64,000 nucleotides of DNA, from the NCBI RefSeq assembly GCF_030758345.1, contig NZ_JAVAMO010000006.1, positions 124,001 to 188,000 of the forward strand, read 5' to 3'. The notes under the pieces were generated by a model, which searched no databases, was not told the DNA's origin, and saw only the letters and a list, made by a program, of their open reading frames with translations. This DNA comes from Ruegeria discodermiae (lineage in GTDB: Bacteria; Pseudomonadota; Alphaproteobacteria; Rhodobacterales; Rhodobacteraceae). This document shows, piece by piece, positions 25,076 to 34,003 of the stretch (the first letter of the stretch is position 1; the number at the start of each line of letters is the position of its first letter). A program made the position numbers and the translations under genes.

Positions 25076-26146
25076 TCAGCCTTTCACCAGATCATCAAGC
25101 GTGTCGCGCAGGATGGCCGCCGCCGAGGGCAGCAGGTGGGTCCGCGCAATCATGGCACGAGCCCGCGCGCCCAGGTCGCGCCGCATCTGAGGCGTTTCAC
25201 GCAAGTTTCTGATCCGTTGCACCAGCGCTTGCGGGCCTTCGCTTGGGTCTGGGTAGACCGCGGGCAACAAGATGTCACGGGTGCCGGGGCGGTCCTGAGC
25301 CACCACCGGCAGGCCCGCGGCCTGTGCTTCGAGATAGACCATGCCGAACGCCTCGTTTAGGCCGGGCCAGAAGAACAGCGCGGCGCGTCGATAGGCGTCT
25401 CGCATGGCGTTGGGGTCAAGCTGGCCCAGAAACCGCACCTTATCTCCAAACGGGGCCATCAGGTCTTCGACCTGGGATCGGGCAGGGCCGTCTCCTGCGA
25501 TCTGCAACTGCCAGTCGCCCTCTAACAGGGCCAACGTTTCAGCAATCAGCGTATAAGAGGCCAGCTTGTCGCCCGCGCGCATCATCGCTGCCGTCAGCAT
25601 CGGGCCATCCAGCGCGGCGGCGGGCGGCAGCGCCTCATCCGGCAGAAAGGGGGGCAGATGAACCAGCTTCTGGTCGCCAAAGCGCTCGCGCTCCAGCGTG
25701 ATCAGATCATTGGCAGTGAGGTAGAAGATGGCATCAGCCGCGTCGCTGGCCTGATGTGCAGCCCGTGCGAACCCCGCCCAGGGGCCGGTGAGGCGACTGC
25801 TGGCGCGGGTGCTTTCGATCTGCACATAGGGAATATCGCGCACTTGGCTCACCGCCGGGCCGAGTAGGTCGGGGGATTTGTAATAGCTGTGATAGGTGAC
25901 CCAGATCGCGGTCTCATCGGGCAGGTCGCGGATCAGACGCGCGGCTTCGTCCCGGGCCTTAGCGCGAAGCCCATTCTGTTTTGCGGCATCGCCGTGCTTG
26001 TCATAGATGCGCAGGTCCGAGACCAGATCAGGCTCGTACCCGGCGCGCTGCAGCACCCGCATCAGGTTGCGGGCCATTTCGCGATCGCCCGAGGGAACCG
26101 GGCTATGCGGCGATTTCATCGGTGCGTAGAACGCAGCGCGCGGCAT
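25076..26146 (-). CDS. Glycosyltransferase family 4-like (copy 1)
   Basis: A 356-residue GT-B enzyme with the retaining-glycosyltransferase signature EAFGMVYLEAQAAGLPVVAQ (E-x7-E) in the C-terminal domain and an N-terminal acceptor domain starting MPRAAFYAPMKSPHSPVPSG. Gaps of 3 bases on both sides place it in the glycan operon. Substrate unknown. Confidence 0.86.
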   Translation of the reverse strand: MPRAAFYAPMKSPHSPVPSGDREMARNLMRVLQRAGYEPDLVSDLRIYDKHGDAAKQNGLRAKARDEAARLIRDLPDETAIWVTYHSYYKSPDLLGPAVSQVRDIPYVQIESTRASSRLTGPWAGFARAAHQASDAADAIFYLTANDLITLERERFGDQKLVHLPPFLPDEALPPAAALDGPMLTAAMMRAGDKLASYTLIAETLALLEGDWQLQIAGDGPARSQVEDLMAPFGDKVRFLGQLDPNAMRDAYRRAALFFWPGLNEAFGMVYLEAQAAGLPVVAQDRPGTRDILLPAVYPDPSEGPQALVQRIRNLRETPQMRRDLGARARAMIARTHLLPSAAAILRDTLDDLVKG

Positions 26147-26149
26147 GGG

Positions 26150-27394
26150 TCAGGCCGCCCCGCACAGATCGGACAACCGGGCGGACAGGCGGGTTATGCC
26201 GGGTGCCATGCCAAAGGCGTCGCGCAGGCGTTCGAGTGCGGCCTCGGCCATCTGTTGCGTCCCTGTGGGGTCAGCCGCCATCTGCGTGATGGCAGTTGCC
26301 AGCGATTGCGGATCATCTGCCACCAGCAGCCCATGGGTGCCGGACGTGATGAATTCGGGGATCGCCGAGACCGGAGTGGACAGGATCGCCAAACGCTGCG
26401 AGGCGGCTTCCATCAGTACATTGGGCAAGCCGTCGCGATCGCCATTGGCGGCGATGCGGCTGGGCAGCACAAACAGATCGGCCTGCCGCATAGCGGCGAT
26501 CACCTCGGGCTGATCGCAGGCTCCGCGCCAGGTGATCCGGTCGGACAGGCCAAGCTGGTGCGCCTGCTCGGTCAGCTTGCCGGTCAGTTCGCCACCGCCG
26601 ATATGGGTCCAGCGCCAGTCCAGATGATCCGGCAGCAGTGCAAATGCGTCCAGCAGCCGGTCAAACCCCTTCTTCTCGACCATGCGCCCGACCGAGAGCA
26701 TATGAAACGGCGCGTTGGCGGCGCGGGGCGTGCGCGGATCGGGCAGCGGAAAGCGGGTCAGGTCCAGCCCATGATAGACCAGATCGACCCGCGTCGGGTC
26801 ATCCGAGAGCGACCGCAGATGCCGCGCGCCAAAGGCGGTGCAGGTGGCCCCAAAGGCTGCTCCATGGCTCGCGGCGGTGAGTTTTTCGCGCAGCTCCCAT
26901 TCCGGCGAGGTCCAGATATCCTTGGCATGGGCCGAAAAGCTCCAGGGCAGGCCGCGCATGATGGCGGCGTAGCGCGCCACCGACGAGGGCGTATGCAGGA
27001 AATGGGCGTAAAGCCCGTTTATCGTATCGGGCAGTTCGGCGGCTAGCACGCAGGCCTGTCCGAAGCGGCGGATGCGGTTGTGGGTCGGGTCGCGGCGCAG
27101 ATCGGCGCGCCAGACACGCCAGGCCTCGGCATATCCGGGCAGAGCGGCGGCGATGGCGCGGGCGGCCCAGACCCGGTCCGGTTCCTGGTAGAGATATTCC
27201 GGCAGGTAGTGCACCGGGGCTTGCAGGCGGTCATGCAGCGGGTGGCGTTTCACATCCGTCGGGTGGCGTAGGGACCAGATGTCGAACCTTTGGCCCACCT
27301 CTTCCAGCGCAACAAGTTCCTGCGCGATGAAGGTCTCTGACAGGCGCGGCCAGCCCTTGACCAGCACCGCCAGCTTTGGCGGGGTGTGGCTCAT
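26150..27394 (-). CDS. Glycosyltransferase family 4-like (copy 2)
   Basis: A 414-residue GT-B enzyme starting KLAVLVKGWPRLSETFIAQE, an N-terminus typical of colanic-acid and exopolysaccharide transferases. The C-terminal domain contains LSVGRMVEKKGFDRLLDAF and a sugar-nucleotide region around NGDRDGLPNVLMEAASQRLA. Its start overlaps the stop of the next upstream gene by 4 bases. It probably adds one residue of the glycan; linkage unknown. Confidence 0.88.
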   Translation of the reverse strand: MSHTPPKLAVLVKGWPRLSETFIAQELVALEEVGQRFDIWSLRHPTDVKRHPLHDRLQAPVHYLPEYLYQEPDRVWAARAIAAALPGYAEAWRVWRADLRRDPTHNRIRRFGQACVLAAELPDTINGLYAHFLHTPSSVARYAAIMRGLPWSFSAHAKDIWTSPEWELREKLTAASHGAAFGATCTAFGARHLRSLSDDPTRVDLVYHGLDLTRFPLPDPRTPRAANAPFHMLSVGRMVEKKGFDRLLDAFALLPDHLDWRWTHIGGGELTGKLTEQAHQLGLSDRITWRGACDQPEVIAAMRQADLFVLPSRIAANGDRDGLPNVLMEAASQRLAILSTPVSAIPEFITSGTHGLLVADDPQSLATAITQMAADPTGTQQMAEAALERLRDAFGMAPGITRLSARLSDLCGAA

Positions 27395-28605
27395 TCGGCG
27401 GCCTGCTCGCCCACTTCACCCAGCAGAACCGCCACCCGGTGAGTGACGTAATCCAGCCCGTCCAGCAACCCGTCACGGATCGCCTGCGAGGGCAGGGGTT
27501 GCTGCGGCAATTCGCGAATGGCGCGGATCATCGCCTCGGGCGACAGCCCGTCGCGTTTTTCGTCCAGCATGCGGATCAGGCCCAGCTGTTCAGCCCGCGA
27601 GGCGCGCAGCCATTGTTCCATACGCGGCACCATGCGCGGCACGATGACGGCGCGGCTGTCAAAGGACAGTACCTCACAGAACGTATTGTAGCCGCCCATG
27701 CAGATCACACCGGCGGCCCCGGCAAACAGCGTTTCGATCTGGGATTCGAACCCCACCGCCGTCACCCGCCCGTTCAGCGCGGCGACGCGGGCCTCGAACT
27801 CAGCGCGCAGATCGCCCGATAGGAAAGGGCCATAGACCAGCACGGCACGCGGCTTGAGGTCGGGGTCCTGTTCATAGGCACTGAGCACAAGATTGACCAA
27901 GGCGCGGCCATCGCCGCCGCCGCCGGGAGTTACCAGCACATAGGGCTGTTCGGGGGGCTCGTCGGTGCTGCCCAATTCGCGCCGCAGATAGCCGGTCCAG
28001 TGCATCCTTGCCTGTGCCGCGTTGGACAGCGGCAGCCCGGCTGTCGGATCATAGATGGAACGCAGGCCATAGACCCAGATCTCGTGATAGAAACGCTCGG
28101 TTGCGGCAACCGCATCCTTGCGCTCCCATTCGGCGGCCAGCACATCGGGTGCGTCCAGAACATCGCGCAGCCCCAGCACCAGCCGCGTGCGGCCCTGTCG
28201 CAGCAGCTTTTCAAGGGTCGGCAGCAACTCGCCGCGGAATCCGGTCGGTTCCTTGTCGACGATCAGGATATCGGGGTCATATTGCTCGGCGGTGGTCTGA
28301 ATCAGCCGCGCGCGCAGTTCGGTGACCTCTTCGATGCCCATGCCGATGGTGCGCGAGGCGTAAGAGCCGTCGCTGCGTTTGGTCACGCCGGGCAGGCGCA
28401 CATGATCGACGCGCCGCGGGAAGGTGAAACGCCCGGCAATGGGCGATCCGGTCAGGATCAGCGCCGAGGCGCTGGGTTGCGCGGCGGTGATCGCGGCGGC
28501 GAGCGCGCGCGACCGGCGTAGATGGCCCAAACCAAACGTATCATGGCTATAGAGCATGATGCGTGGCGCGCGCCCGGTTTCGTCGTGTGTGCTGCCCCAG
28601 TTCAT
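27391..28605 (-). CDS. GT-B glycosyltransferase, MurG/GT28-like (copy B)
   Basis: A 404-residue GT-B glycosyltransferase. The N-terminal loop is HDTFGLGHLRRSRAL, the linker into the second domain is VLVTPGGGGDGRAL, and the nucleotide-sugar site contains VICMGGYNTFCEVLSF. It is paralogous to the enzyme at 23349-24491. It is the first transferase gene after the nucleotide-sugar dehydrogenase gene (7-base gap), which suggests it may use the uronic-acid donor; that is an inference from order alone. Confidence 0.84.
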   Translation of the reverse strand: MNWGSTHDETGRAPRIMLYSHDTFGLGHLRRSRALAAAITAAQPSASALILTGSPIAGRFTFPRRVDHVRLPGVTKRSDGSYASRTIGMGIEEVTELRARLIQTTAEQYDPDILIVDKEPTGFRGELLPTLEKLLRQGRTRLVLGLRDVLDAPDVLAAEWERKDAVAATERFYHEIWVYGLRSIYDPTAGLPLSNAAQARMHWTGYLRRELGSTDEPPEQPYVLVTPGGGGDGRALVNLVLSAYEQDPDLKPRAVLVYGPFLSGDLRAEFEARVAALNGRVTAVGFESQIETLFAGAAGVICMGGYNTFCEVLSFDSRAVIVPRMVPRMEQWLRASRAEQLGLIRMLDEKRDGLSPEAMIRAIRELPQQPLPSQAIRDGLLDGLDYVTHRVAVLLGEVGEQAAE

Positions 28606-28612
28606 GCCTTGC

Positions 28613-29893
28613 CTAAAGCCTCAGATCAGCTTCGGTTTTGTCAAAAACGCCCTTGATGTCAAACAAAACCGCCCCCGGACGGCCAAGTGCGCGAATTTTC
28701 GGCGCGCCCATGTCGACGAATTGACGATGGCCGACAGCCACAATGATTGCGTCATAGCTGCCGGCTTCGGGCGCGGGTGTCACATCGAACCCGTATTCCT
28801 GCTTGATCGCCTCGGCATCTGCCCAGGGGTCATGCAGATCGACGGTGACGGAGTAATCCTGCAACTCGGTCAGGATATCGGCCACACGTGTGTTGCGGAT
28901 ATCGGTGCAGTTTTCCTTGAAGGTGAAACCCATGACCAGAACCCGCGCCGTGCTTGGGTTGATCTGACGCGCCAGCATCAGCTTGATCAGCTCGGCGACC
29001 ACATGGCGGCCCATCGTATCGTTGATGCGGCGCCCGGCCAGGATCACCTCGGGGTGATAACCTGCCTGCTCGGCGCGATAGGTCAGGTAATAGGGGTCGA
29101 CCCCGATGCAATGCCCGCCGACAAGTCCGGGCTTGAAAGGCAGGAAGTTCCACTTCGTGCCCGCCACCTCCAGCACCTCCAGCGTATCAAGGCCCAGGCG
29201 TGAGAATATCAGCGAGAACTCGTTGACCAGGGCGATATTGATGTCGCGCTGGGTGTTCTCGATCACCTTTGCAGCTTCGGCTGTCTTGATCGAGCTGGCC
29301 CGGTGCACGCCCGCCTTGATCACCGGCGCATAGATCGCCTCGACCCGGTCCAGTGTGGCCTCATCCTGCGCCGAGATTACCTTGATCAGGCTTTCCAGCC
29401 CATGCGCCGCATCGCCGGGATTGACCCGTTCTGGCGAGTATCCCAGTCGGATATCATCATAGAGCCGCAGCCCGCTCTCTTCGGCCAGCAGCGGGCCGCA
29501 GACCTCTTCGGTCACACCGGGATAGACGGTGGATTCCAGGATCACCAGATCGCCGGGCACAAGATGCGGCGCGATCATCCGGCAGGCAGCACGCAAAGGG
29601 CCAAGGTCCGGCGTCTTGGCGGGGGTGATCGGGGTTGGTATTCCAAGGATGTAAGTGGTGCAATCGGCCAGATCCGCAGGGTCGGCTGACAAATGCGCGC
29701 TGGTTTCCCGCAAGCTCTGGCCCGAGACTTCACCGGCCCGGTCGTGGCCGCTCAACAGCGCGGTGACATGGGCCTGGTCGATATCGAAGCCCAACGTGTC
29801 AAAGCCCGCGCGCGCCAGCCCGAGCGCCAGCGGCAGCCCAACATAGCCAAGGCCCAGAACGGCAATTTTTTCCCCTGCGGTTTGGCCTGTCAC
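28613..29893 (-). CDS. Nucleotide-sugar 6-dehydrogenase (TviB/WbpO-like)
   Basis: A 426-residue UDP-sugar dehydrogenase oxidising C6 of a UDP-N-acetylhexosamine to a uronic acid. The NAD-binding loop is LGLGYVGLPLALGLA, the substrate motif is TAEAAKVIENTQRDINIALV, and catalytic Cys262 is in LVGGHCIGVDPYYLT, closest in memory to TviB/WbpO and Cap-type enzymes. The GTG at 29893 is chosen because GGAGA lies 9 bases upstream; the longest ORF begins at a TTG at 29962. It is the first gene of the minus-strand glycan operon and commits the pathway to an acidic sugar. Confidence 0.92.
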   Translation of the reverse strand: MTGQTAGEKIAVLGLGYVGLPLALGLARAGFDTLGFDIDQAHVTALLSGHDRAGEVSGQSLRETSAHLSADPADLADCTTYILGIPTPITPAKTPDLGPLRAACRMIAPHLVPGDLVILESTVYPGVTEEVCGPLLAEESGLRLYDDIRLGYSPERVNPGDAAHGLESLIKVISAQDEATLDRVEAIYAPVIKAGVHRASSIKTAEAAKVIENTQRDINIALVNEFSLIFSRLGLDTLEVLEVAGTKWNFLPFKPGLVGGHCIGVDPYYLTYRAEQAGYHPEVILAGRRINDTMGRHVVAELIKLMLARQINPSTARVLVMGFTFKENCTDIRNTRVADILTELQDYSVTVDLHDPWADAEAIKQEYGFDVTPAPEAGSYDAIIVAVGHRQFVDMGAPKIRALGRPGAVLFDIKGVFDKTEADLRL

Positions 29894-30113
29894 GCTGTTG
29901 ATCTCCGACGGCAATCTGTTTGTTTCCGGCGCCCGCGCTCGCCACCGCGCCCTGTTAGTCAAAAGCCCGGGCTTTGGAAACTCGAAACCGACATAGGCGA
30001 TCCAAGCTGTGGCCTCAATACACGCTCGCGCAGCGGTGCTTCCATGTCATTTGAACAGTGCAACACAGTCCTGTAACGTCCTGTCAGTAAACAATTCCGG
30101 AAGTCACGATCCC
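29894..30113. promoter_or_regulatory. Divergent promoter region, glycan locus / MscS channel
   Basis: This 220-base gap contains both promoters. A 14-base perfect palindrome AAAGCCCGGGCTTT lies at 29962-29975 and could be an operator or short hairpin. On the plus strand TTGAAC (30051-30056) followed 17 bases later by TAACGT is a weak promoter candidate for the channel gene. GGAAG before the ATG at 30114 is the ribosome binding site. Confidence 0.35.
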
Positions 30114-32471
30114 ATGATCCGCATTCTGTTCTGCCTGGCCTTGTCTGTGTGGCTGTCGCTGGCCCTGACCGGGCCGTCTCGGGCGCAGTTATCCTATTTG
30201 CCCGGGGTGTCGTCATCGGAAGAGATCGCGACCACCACCGAGGGGGATCTGGCCACCGCGATCCGCAACGCGTCAGAAGCTGGTGCAAGCGTGATCGTGA
30301 TCGACAGTACCGGCAGGCTGGTCAGCGCTTCGGGCAACACCGAAGCCGACACGGCTGAAAACGCCGATCCGATGGCCGAAGGCTCGCAGCTGATGAAGGC
30401 GCAGGAGCGGTTCTCGGAATTCCGCAAGTCATTGGATTCGCGGCTGGAAGCACTGCCCTATTCGATCTTCGAAGTGCAGTACATCCTGCGGCAGACCAGC
30501 CCGGACGGGCGCATCATGACCTATGCTGAGGTGCTGTTCTGGAACGTGCTTTTGCTGCTTGTCGGGCGCTGGCTGTCGGTCGAGATCTACGGCAAGCGGA
30601 TCGCGAAACGCTATGTGGTCGCGCGGATCAAGGAGGACCCGCAGGGCTTTCGCGACAAGATGCCGTTCCTGGTCTATCGCTTCCTCATGGGGATCGGTGG
30701 CACCGTGTTTGCGATGCTCTTTGCGGCGATCATCGGGTATCTGATCTTTGGTCCCACCGACGATATCTCGATCCAGTTTTCGGTGACGGCGATTTTCACC
30801 GCCTATTTCCTGTCGCGCACGATCTCGGATCTGTGGCGCATGATTCTGTCGCCCTACCTGTCGCAATATCGCCTGCCGCCGTTTTCGGATCGTGATGCCA
30901 AGCGGCTGTATATCTGGGCGAGCTTTGTGGCGACCTATGATGTTTCAGCGGTGCTGTTTTCTACCTGGGTCGCTGATTTCGGGCTGAACTACAACGTCTA
31001 TGCGATGGTCTACGGCGTGCTCTCATTGGTCGGAGCGCTGGCCAATATTTTGATGGTGCTGTTCAATGCGCGCGCGATTTCCCATGCGATCCGGGGGGGC
31101 AGAGCGATTGAGCAGGTATCTTTTCTGCTGCGGCTGATCTCGTTTGCCTGGGCCCCGGTGATCCTGCTTTATATCGTGTTCGGCTGGTTCGATCTGGCGC
31201 TTGATCTGGTTCTGGAAAAACCCTCACCGATCCCGCTGATCGCCGGAACCTATGCGATCTTCATGTCCGTGGTGGTGGCTTATGGCGCAATGAACTACCT
31301 GCTGGAGCGGTATTTTGCCCGCTCGCGCCATGTGCAGCAGATCAACGAGGAACTGGCAATTGCAGATGCCGAAGAGGATTGGGAAGAAGAGGTTCCCGCC
31401 CCCAAGGCCCACCCGATCGCCACTTACGAAGATCTGGCCCGCCGCGTCGCAGGGGCGCTTGCCTTTGTGGTTGGTGCCTATGCGCTGGTGGTGATCTGGT
31501 ATCCCGATGCCAGCTGGACTGAGGACCTGCCGGTCGAACGGGCGCTGGATGTGATGGTGATCCTGTTCATCGGGTATATCGTCTATCATTTCTTCCGTAT
31601 CTGGATCGACAGCAAGATCGCCGAGGAAACCGTCGATGCAGGAGAGGCCGAACTGGGCGATGAAGGCGGCGGCAGCAGCGCATCGCGGCTGGCGACGCTT
31701 CTGCCTCTGTTTCGCGGGGCAATCCTGGCGGTGGTCGTTGTGACGATCACGCTTATTGCTTTGATGGAATTGGGCATCAATGTCAGCCCGCTCTTCGCCG
31801 GTGCCGGTGTGGTTGGTCTGGCCGTTGGTTTCGGGGCGCAGACCCTGGTGCGCGACATCTTTTCAGGGGCGTTCTTTCTGGTCGATGATGCGTTCCGCAA
31901 GGGCGAATACATCGATATCGGTGAGGTGAAGGGGACGGTCGAAAAGATCTCGGTCCGCTCGTTCCAATTGCGCCACCACCTGGGCGCGCTCAACACCATT
32001 CCTTTCGGCGAGATCAAGGTGCTGACTAACTATTCCCGCGATTGGGTCATCATGAAGCTGCCGTTGCGGGTGACCTATGACACCGATGTGGAACGGGTAC
32101 GCAAACTGATCAAGAACCTCGGAAAAGAGCTGCTGACAGACCCGGTGATCGGTGAGAACTTCATCCAGCCCCTTAAATCGCAGGGGGTGATCGAGATGCA
32201 GGATTCGGCGATGATCATCCGGGTCAAGTTCATGACCAAGCCGGGCGATCAATGGTTGGTGCGCAAGAAGGTGTTCGAGGAAATCCGCGCGCTCTTTGAA
32301 CGCGAAGGCATCCGTTTTGCGCATCGCGAGGTGACGGTGCGGCTCGCCGATGGCAAAAAGGAAGAAGAACTGTCACCAAACCAGAAAGAGGCCGTGACAG
32401 GCGCGGTACAGGCGGCGATCGACGAGGATTATCTGGACGATATTGGACCGGGCGGCGGCGATGGTCCCTGA
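30114..32471 (+). CDS. Large MscS-family mechanosensitive ion channel
   Basis: A 785-residue MscS-family protein, far larger than E. coli MscS. The start at 30114 gives a signal peptide (cleavage after PSRAQ, about residue 25), followed by a periplasmic region rich in Asp/Glu/Ser and then several membrane segments. The conserved pore helix and beta domain appear late: AGVVGLAVGFGAQTLVRDIF, then FRKGEYIDIGEVKGTVEKI and LNTIPFGEIKVLTNYSRDW. The C-terminal tail is acidic and glycine-rich. It should release solutes on hypo-osmotic shock, relevant in a marine cell holding compatible solutes. The gene ends in a terminator hairpin that includes its stop codon. Confidence 0.9.
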   Translation: MIRILFCLALSVWLSLALTGPSRAQLSYLPGVSSSEEIATTTEGDLATAIRNASEAGASVIVIDSTGRLVSASGNTEADTAENADPMAEGSQLMKAQERFSEFRKSLDSRLEALPYSIFEVQYILRQTSPDGRIMTYAEVLFWNVLLLLVGRWLSVEIYGKRIAKRYVVARIKEDPQGFRDKMPFLVYRFLMGIGGTVFAMLFAAIIGYLIFGPTDDISIQFSVTAIFTAYFLSRTISDLWRMILSPYLSQYRLPPFSDRDAKRLYIWASFVATYDVSAVLFSTWVADFGLNYNVYAMVYGVLSLVGALANILMVLFNARAISHAIRGGRAIEQVSFLLRLISFAWAPVILLYIVFGWFDLALDLVLEKPSPIPLIAGTYAIFMSVVVAYGAMNYLLERYFARSRHVQQINEELAIADAEEDWEEEVPAPKAHPIATYEDLARRVAGALAFVVGAYALVVIWYPDASWTEDLPVERALDVMVILFIGYIVYHFFRIWIDSKIAEETVDAGEAELGDEGGGSSASRLATLLPLFRGAILAVVVVTITLIALMELGINVSPLFAGAGVVGLAVGFGAQTLVRDIFSGAFFLVDDAFRKGEYIDIGEVKGTVEKISVRSFQLRHHLGALNTIPFGEIKVLTNYSRDWVIMKLPLRVTYDTDVERVRKLIKNLGKELLTDPVIGENFIQPLKSQGVIEMQDSAMIIRVKFMTKPGDQWLVRKKVFEEIRALFEREGIRFAHREVTVRLADGKKEEELSPNQKEAVTGAVQAAIDEDYLDDIGPGGGDGP

Positions 32472-32483
32472 CCATCGCTTTTG
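32458..32483 (+). terminator. Terminator overlapping the MscS stop codon
   Basis: A perfect 9-bp stem, GCGATGGTC (32458-32466) and GACCATCGC (32470-32478), with a 3-base loop is followed by TTTTG. The TGA stop (32469-32471) lies in the loop and second arm. It looks like a compact intrinsic terminator. Confidence 0.6.
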
Positions 32484-32581
32484 CAAATGCCTCTGATGGG
32501 CTCTTCTGCTGGTCCGGGCGCGGCGAGCGTTTTTTGTTCAAGCCACGCGCGGCACCTTGCGACTTCCCTCGGGATATCCTT

Positions 32582-33808
32582 TCAAATCCAGAAATCGCCG
32601 ATCGCGTCCGTAACCTGATCATCGTCGCGCTCAAGATAAACGATATCGACATCGCGATCGAACTCTGACGCCACACCCTCCACAAGTATCCTTTGCTCGC
32701 CGTCGTTTTGGACCCGGATCAGAACATCTGATCCGGCGGTCACTACCTCGACGTCCGCTTCCGTGACGCCGATCAACCAGATCGCATCCCAATCGATCTC
32801 AAAATCGCTGATCGTGTCATCACCGAAAGCTCCGTTGAACAGGAACGTATCGGGTGCGCCGTCATAGGAGACATTCAGAGATGTGTTGCCGGAGATCGTG
32901 TCGTTTCCACGACCGCCAATGATAAAATCAGCGCCTTCGCCGCCCTGAACCGTGTCATCATTTGCATTTCCAAACACCAGATCGACGCCGCCGCCGCCTT
33001 GCGCAAAGTCGTTTCCTTCGCCGCCCAGAATCGTGTCTCCGCCATTTTGCCCAAACAGCCTGTCTGTACCACCGGCCCCTTCCAGAAGATCTGCTCCATC
33101 GCCGCCGAAGATACGGTCGCAACCTGAGTCACCGACAATCGTATCGGCCCCGGTAAGTCCGCGCAGCCCGTCGCTTCCCGCGCCACCAAAGATGAGATCG
33201 GCCCCGTCGCCACCGTTGATCTGATCTTTCCCCTTGGCACCGAACAACAGGTCCTGCCCGGTTCCGCCTTCGATCAGATCATGTCCGGTTCCACCCCCTA
33301 TGGTGTCATCGCCCTGTTGGCCACGCAGACTGTCATTGCCCTTGCCGCCCCAGATGGTGTCATTCCCGCCCAGCCCCTCGAAACTGTCATTGCCGCCAAA
33401 ACCACGCAACTTGTCGGCAAAGGTCGCGCCGATAAAGACATCATCGAAATCGTTCCCGACATAGTCCCATTGAGTCGGGCCAAGCAGATTCTCGACAAAG
33501 GTCTGCTCGATCGCGGCGGTGTTCAACGTATTCAGCGTTGGCCCGTAATCAGTGACATGCCAGCTGTTGCCGTCATTGTCAGTTGCCATGAAGCTTGACA
33601 CCCGCCCGGTATAGCGCCCGTCACCTGTAAGACCGAAGCCGCTGCCAAAGACGACCATCGTGATCGAAGACGTGGAATCAAATCCGCCCTGAAACGGCCC
33701 GAGCGTGGCGACGCTGTCACTCACGACAACAAAACTCTCTTTTTGCAGGGCGAGGCCCCTTACAAAATTGGGGCCGCCGAAATCACCAGTGCGAATAATC
33801 CTTGCCAC
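32582..33808 (-). CDS. RTX (calcium-binding nonapeptide repeat) protein
   Basis: A 408-residue secreted-type protein. Residues about 1-125 form an N-terminal region with no domain I recognise. Residues about 125-310 hold some 17-19 GGxGxDxLx-type repeats (for example GGNDSFEGL, GGDGADLIF, GGEGNDFAQ) that bind Ca2+ and fold outside the cell. The C-terminal 100 residues carry a late FLFNGAFGDDTISDFE motif common before type I secretion signals. GTG at 33808 is the start, with GGGAG 9 bases upstream. No type I secretion genes are in the window. It may be an adhesin, matrix protein or S-layer-like protein; no enzymatic motif is visible. Confidence 0.88.
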   Translation of the reverse strand: MARIIRTGDFGGPNFVRGLALQKESFVVVSDSVATLGPFQGGFDSTSSITMVVFGSGFGLTGDGRYTGRVSSFMATDNDGNSWHVTDYGPTLNTLNTAAIEQTFVENLLGPTQWDYVGNDFDDVFIGATFADKLRGFGGNDSFEGLGGNDTIWGGKGNDSLRGQQGDDTIGGGTGHDLIEGGTGQDLLFGAKGKDQINGGDGADLIFGGAGSDGLRGLTGADTIVGDSGCDRIFGGDGADLLEGAGGTDRLFGQNGGDTILGGEGNDFAQGGGGVDLVFGNANDDTVQGGEGADFIIGGRGNDTISGNTSLNVSYDGAPDTFLFNGAFGDDTISDFEIDWDAIWLIGVTEADVEVVTAGSDVLIRVQNDGEQRILVEGVASEFDRDVDIVYLERDDDQVTDAIGDFWI

Positions 33809-34003
33809 GTCTCAATTCTCCCGTTTTGAGCAACTATTAAAAAACCATCGTTGACTGTTCTTGGAAATTGCTTTTACGTGTTGAGCAGTTCACATTTTTA
33901 TTGCATGCATGAGTTGTAAGGGCCACCTATACAACGATCCTTAGCCTCCGGGCAAAGCCCTGATTCACCTATGTAATCCGCGCGCCGGCCGGCTCCTCTG
34001 CGC
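33809..34003. other. Intergenic region, RTX upstream side
   Basis: The half nearest the RTX gene (33825-33910) is AT-rich, unlike the surrounding DNA, and must hold the RTX promoter on the minus strand. I could not place a convincing -35/-10 pair. The other half is GC-rich, with GCGCGCCGGCCGGC near 33979, and shows no gene. Confidence 0.4.

Noticed and set aside
32900-33450. Possible CRISPR or tandem DNA repeat
   Set aside because: The repetition comes from RTX nonapeptides in the protein; DNA units vary and there are no unique spacers between constant repeats.
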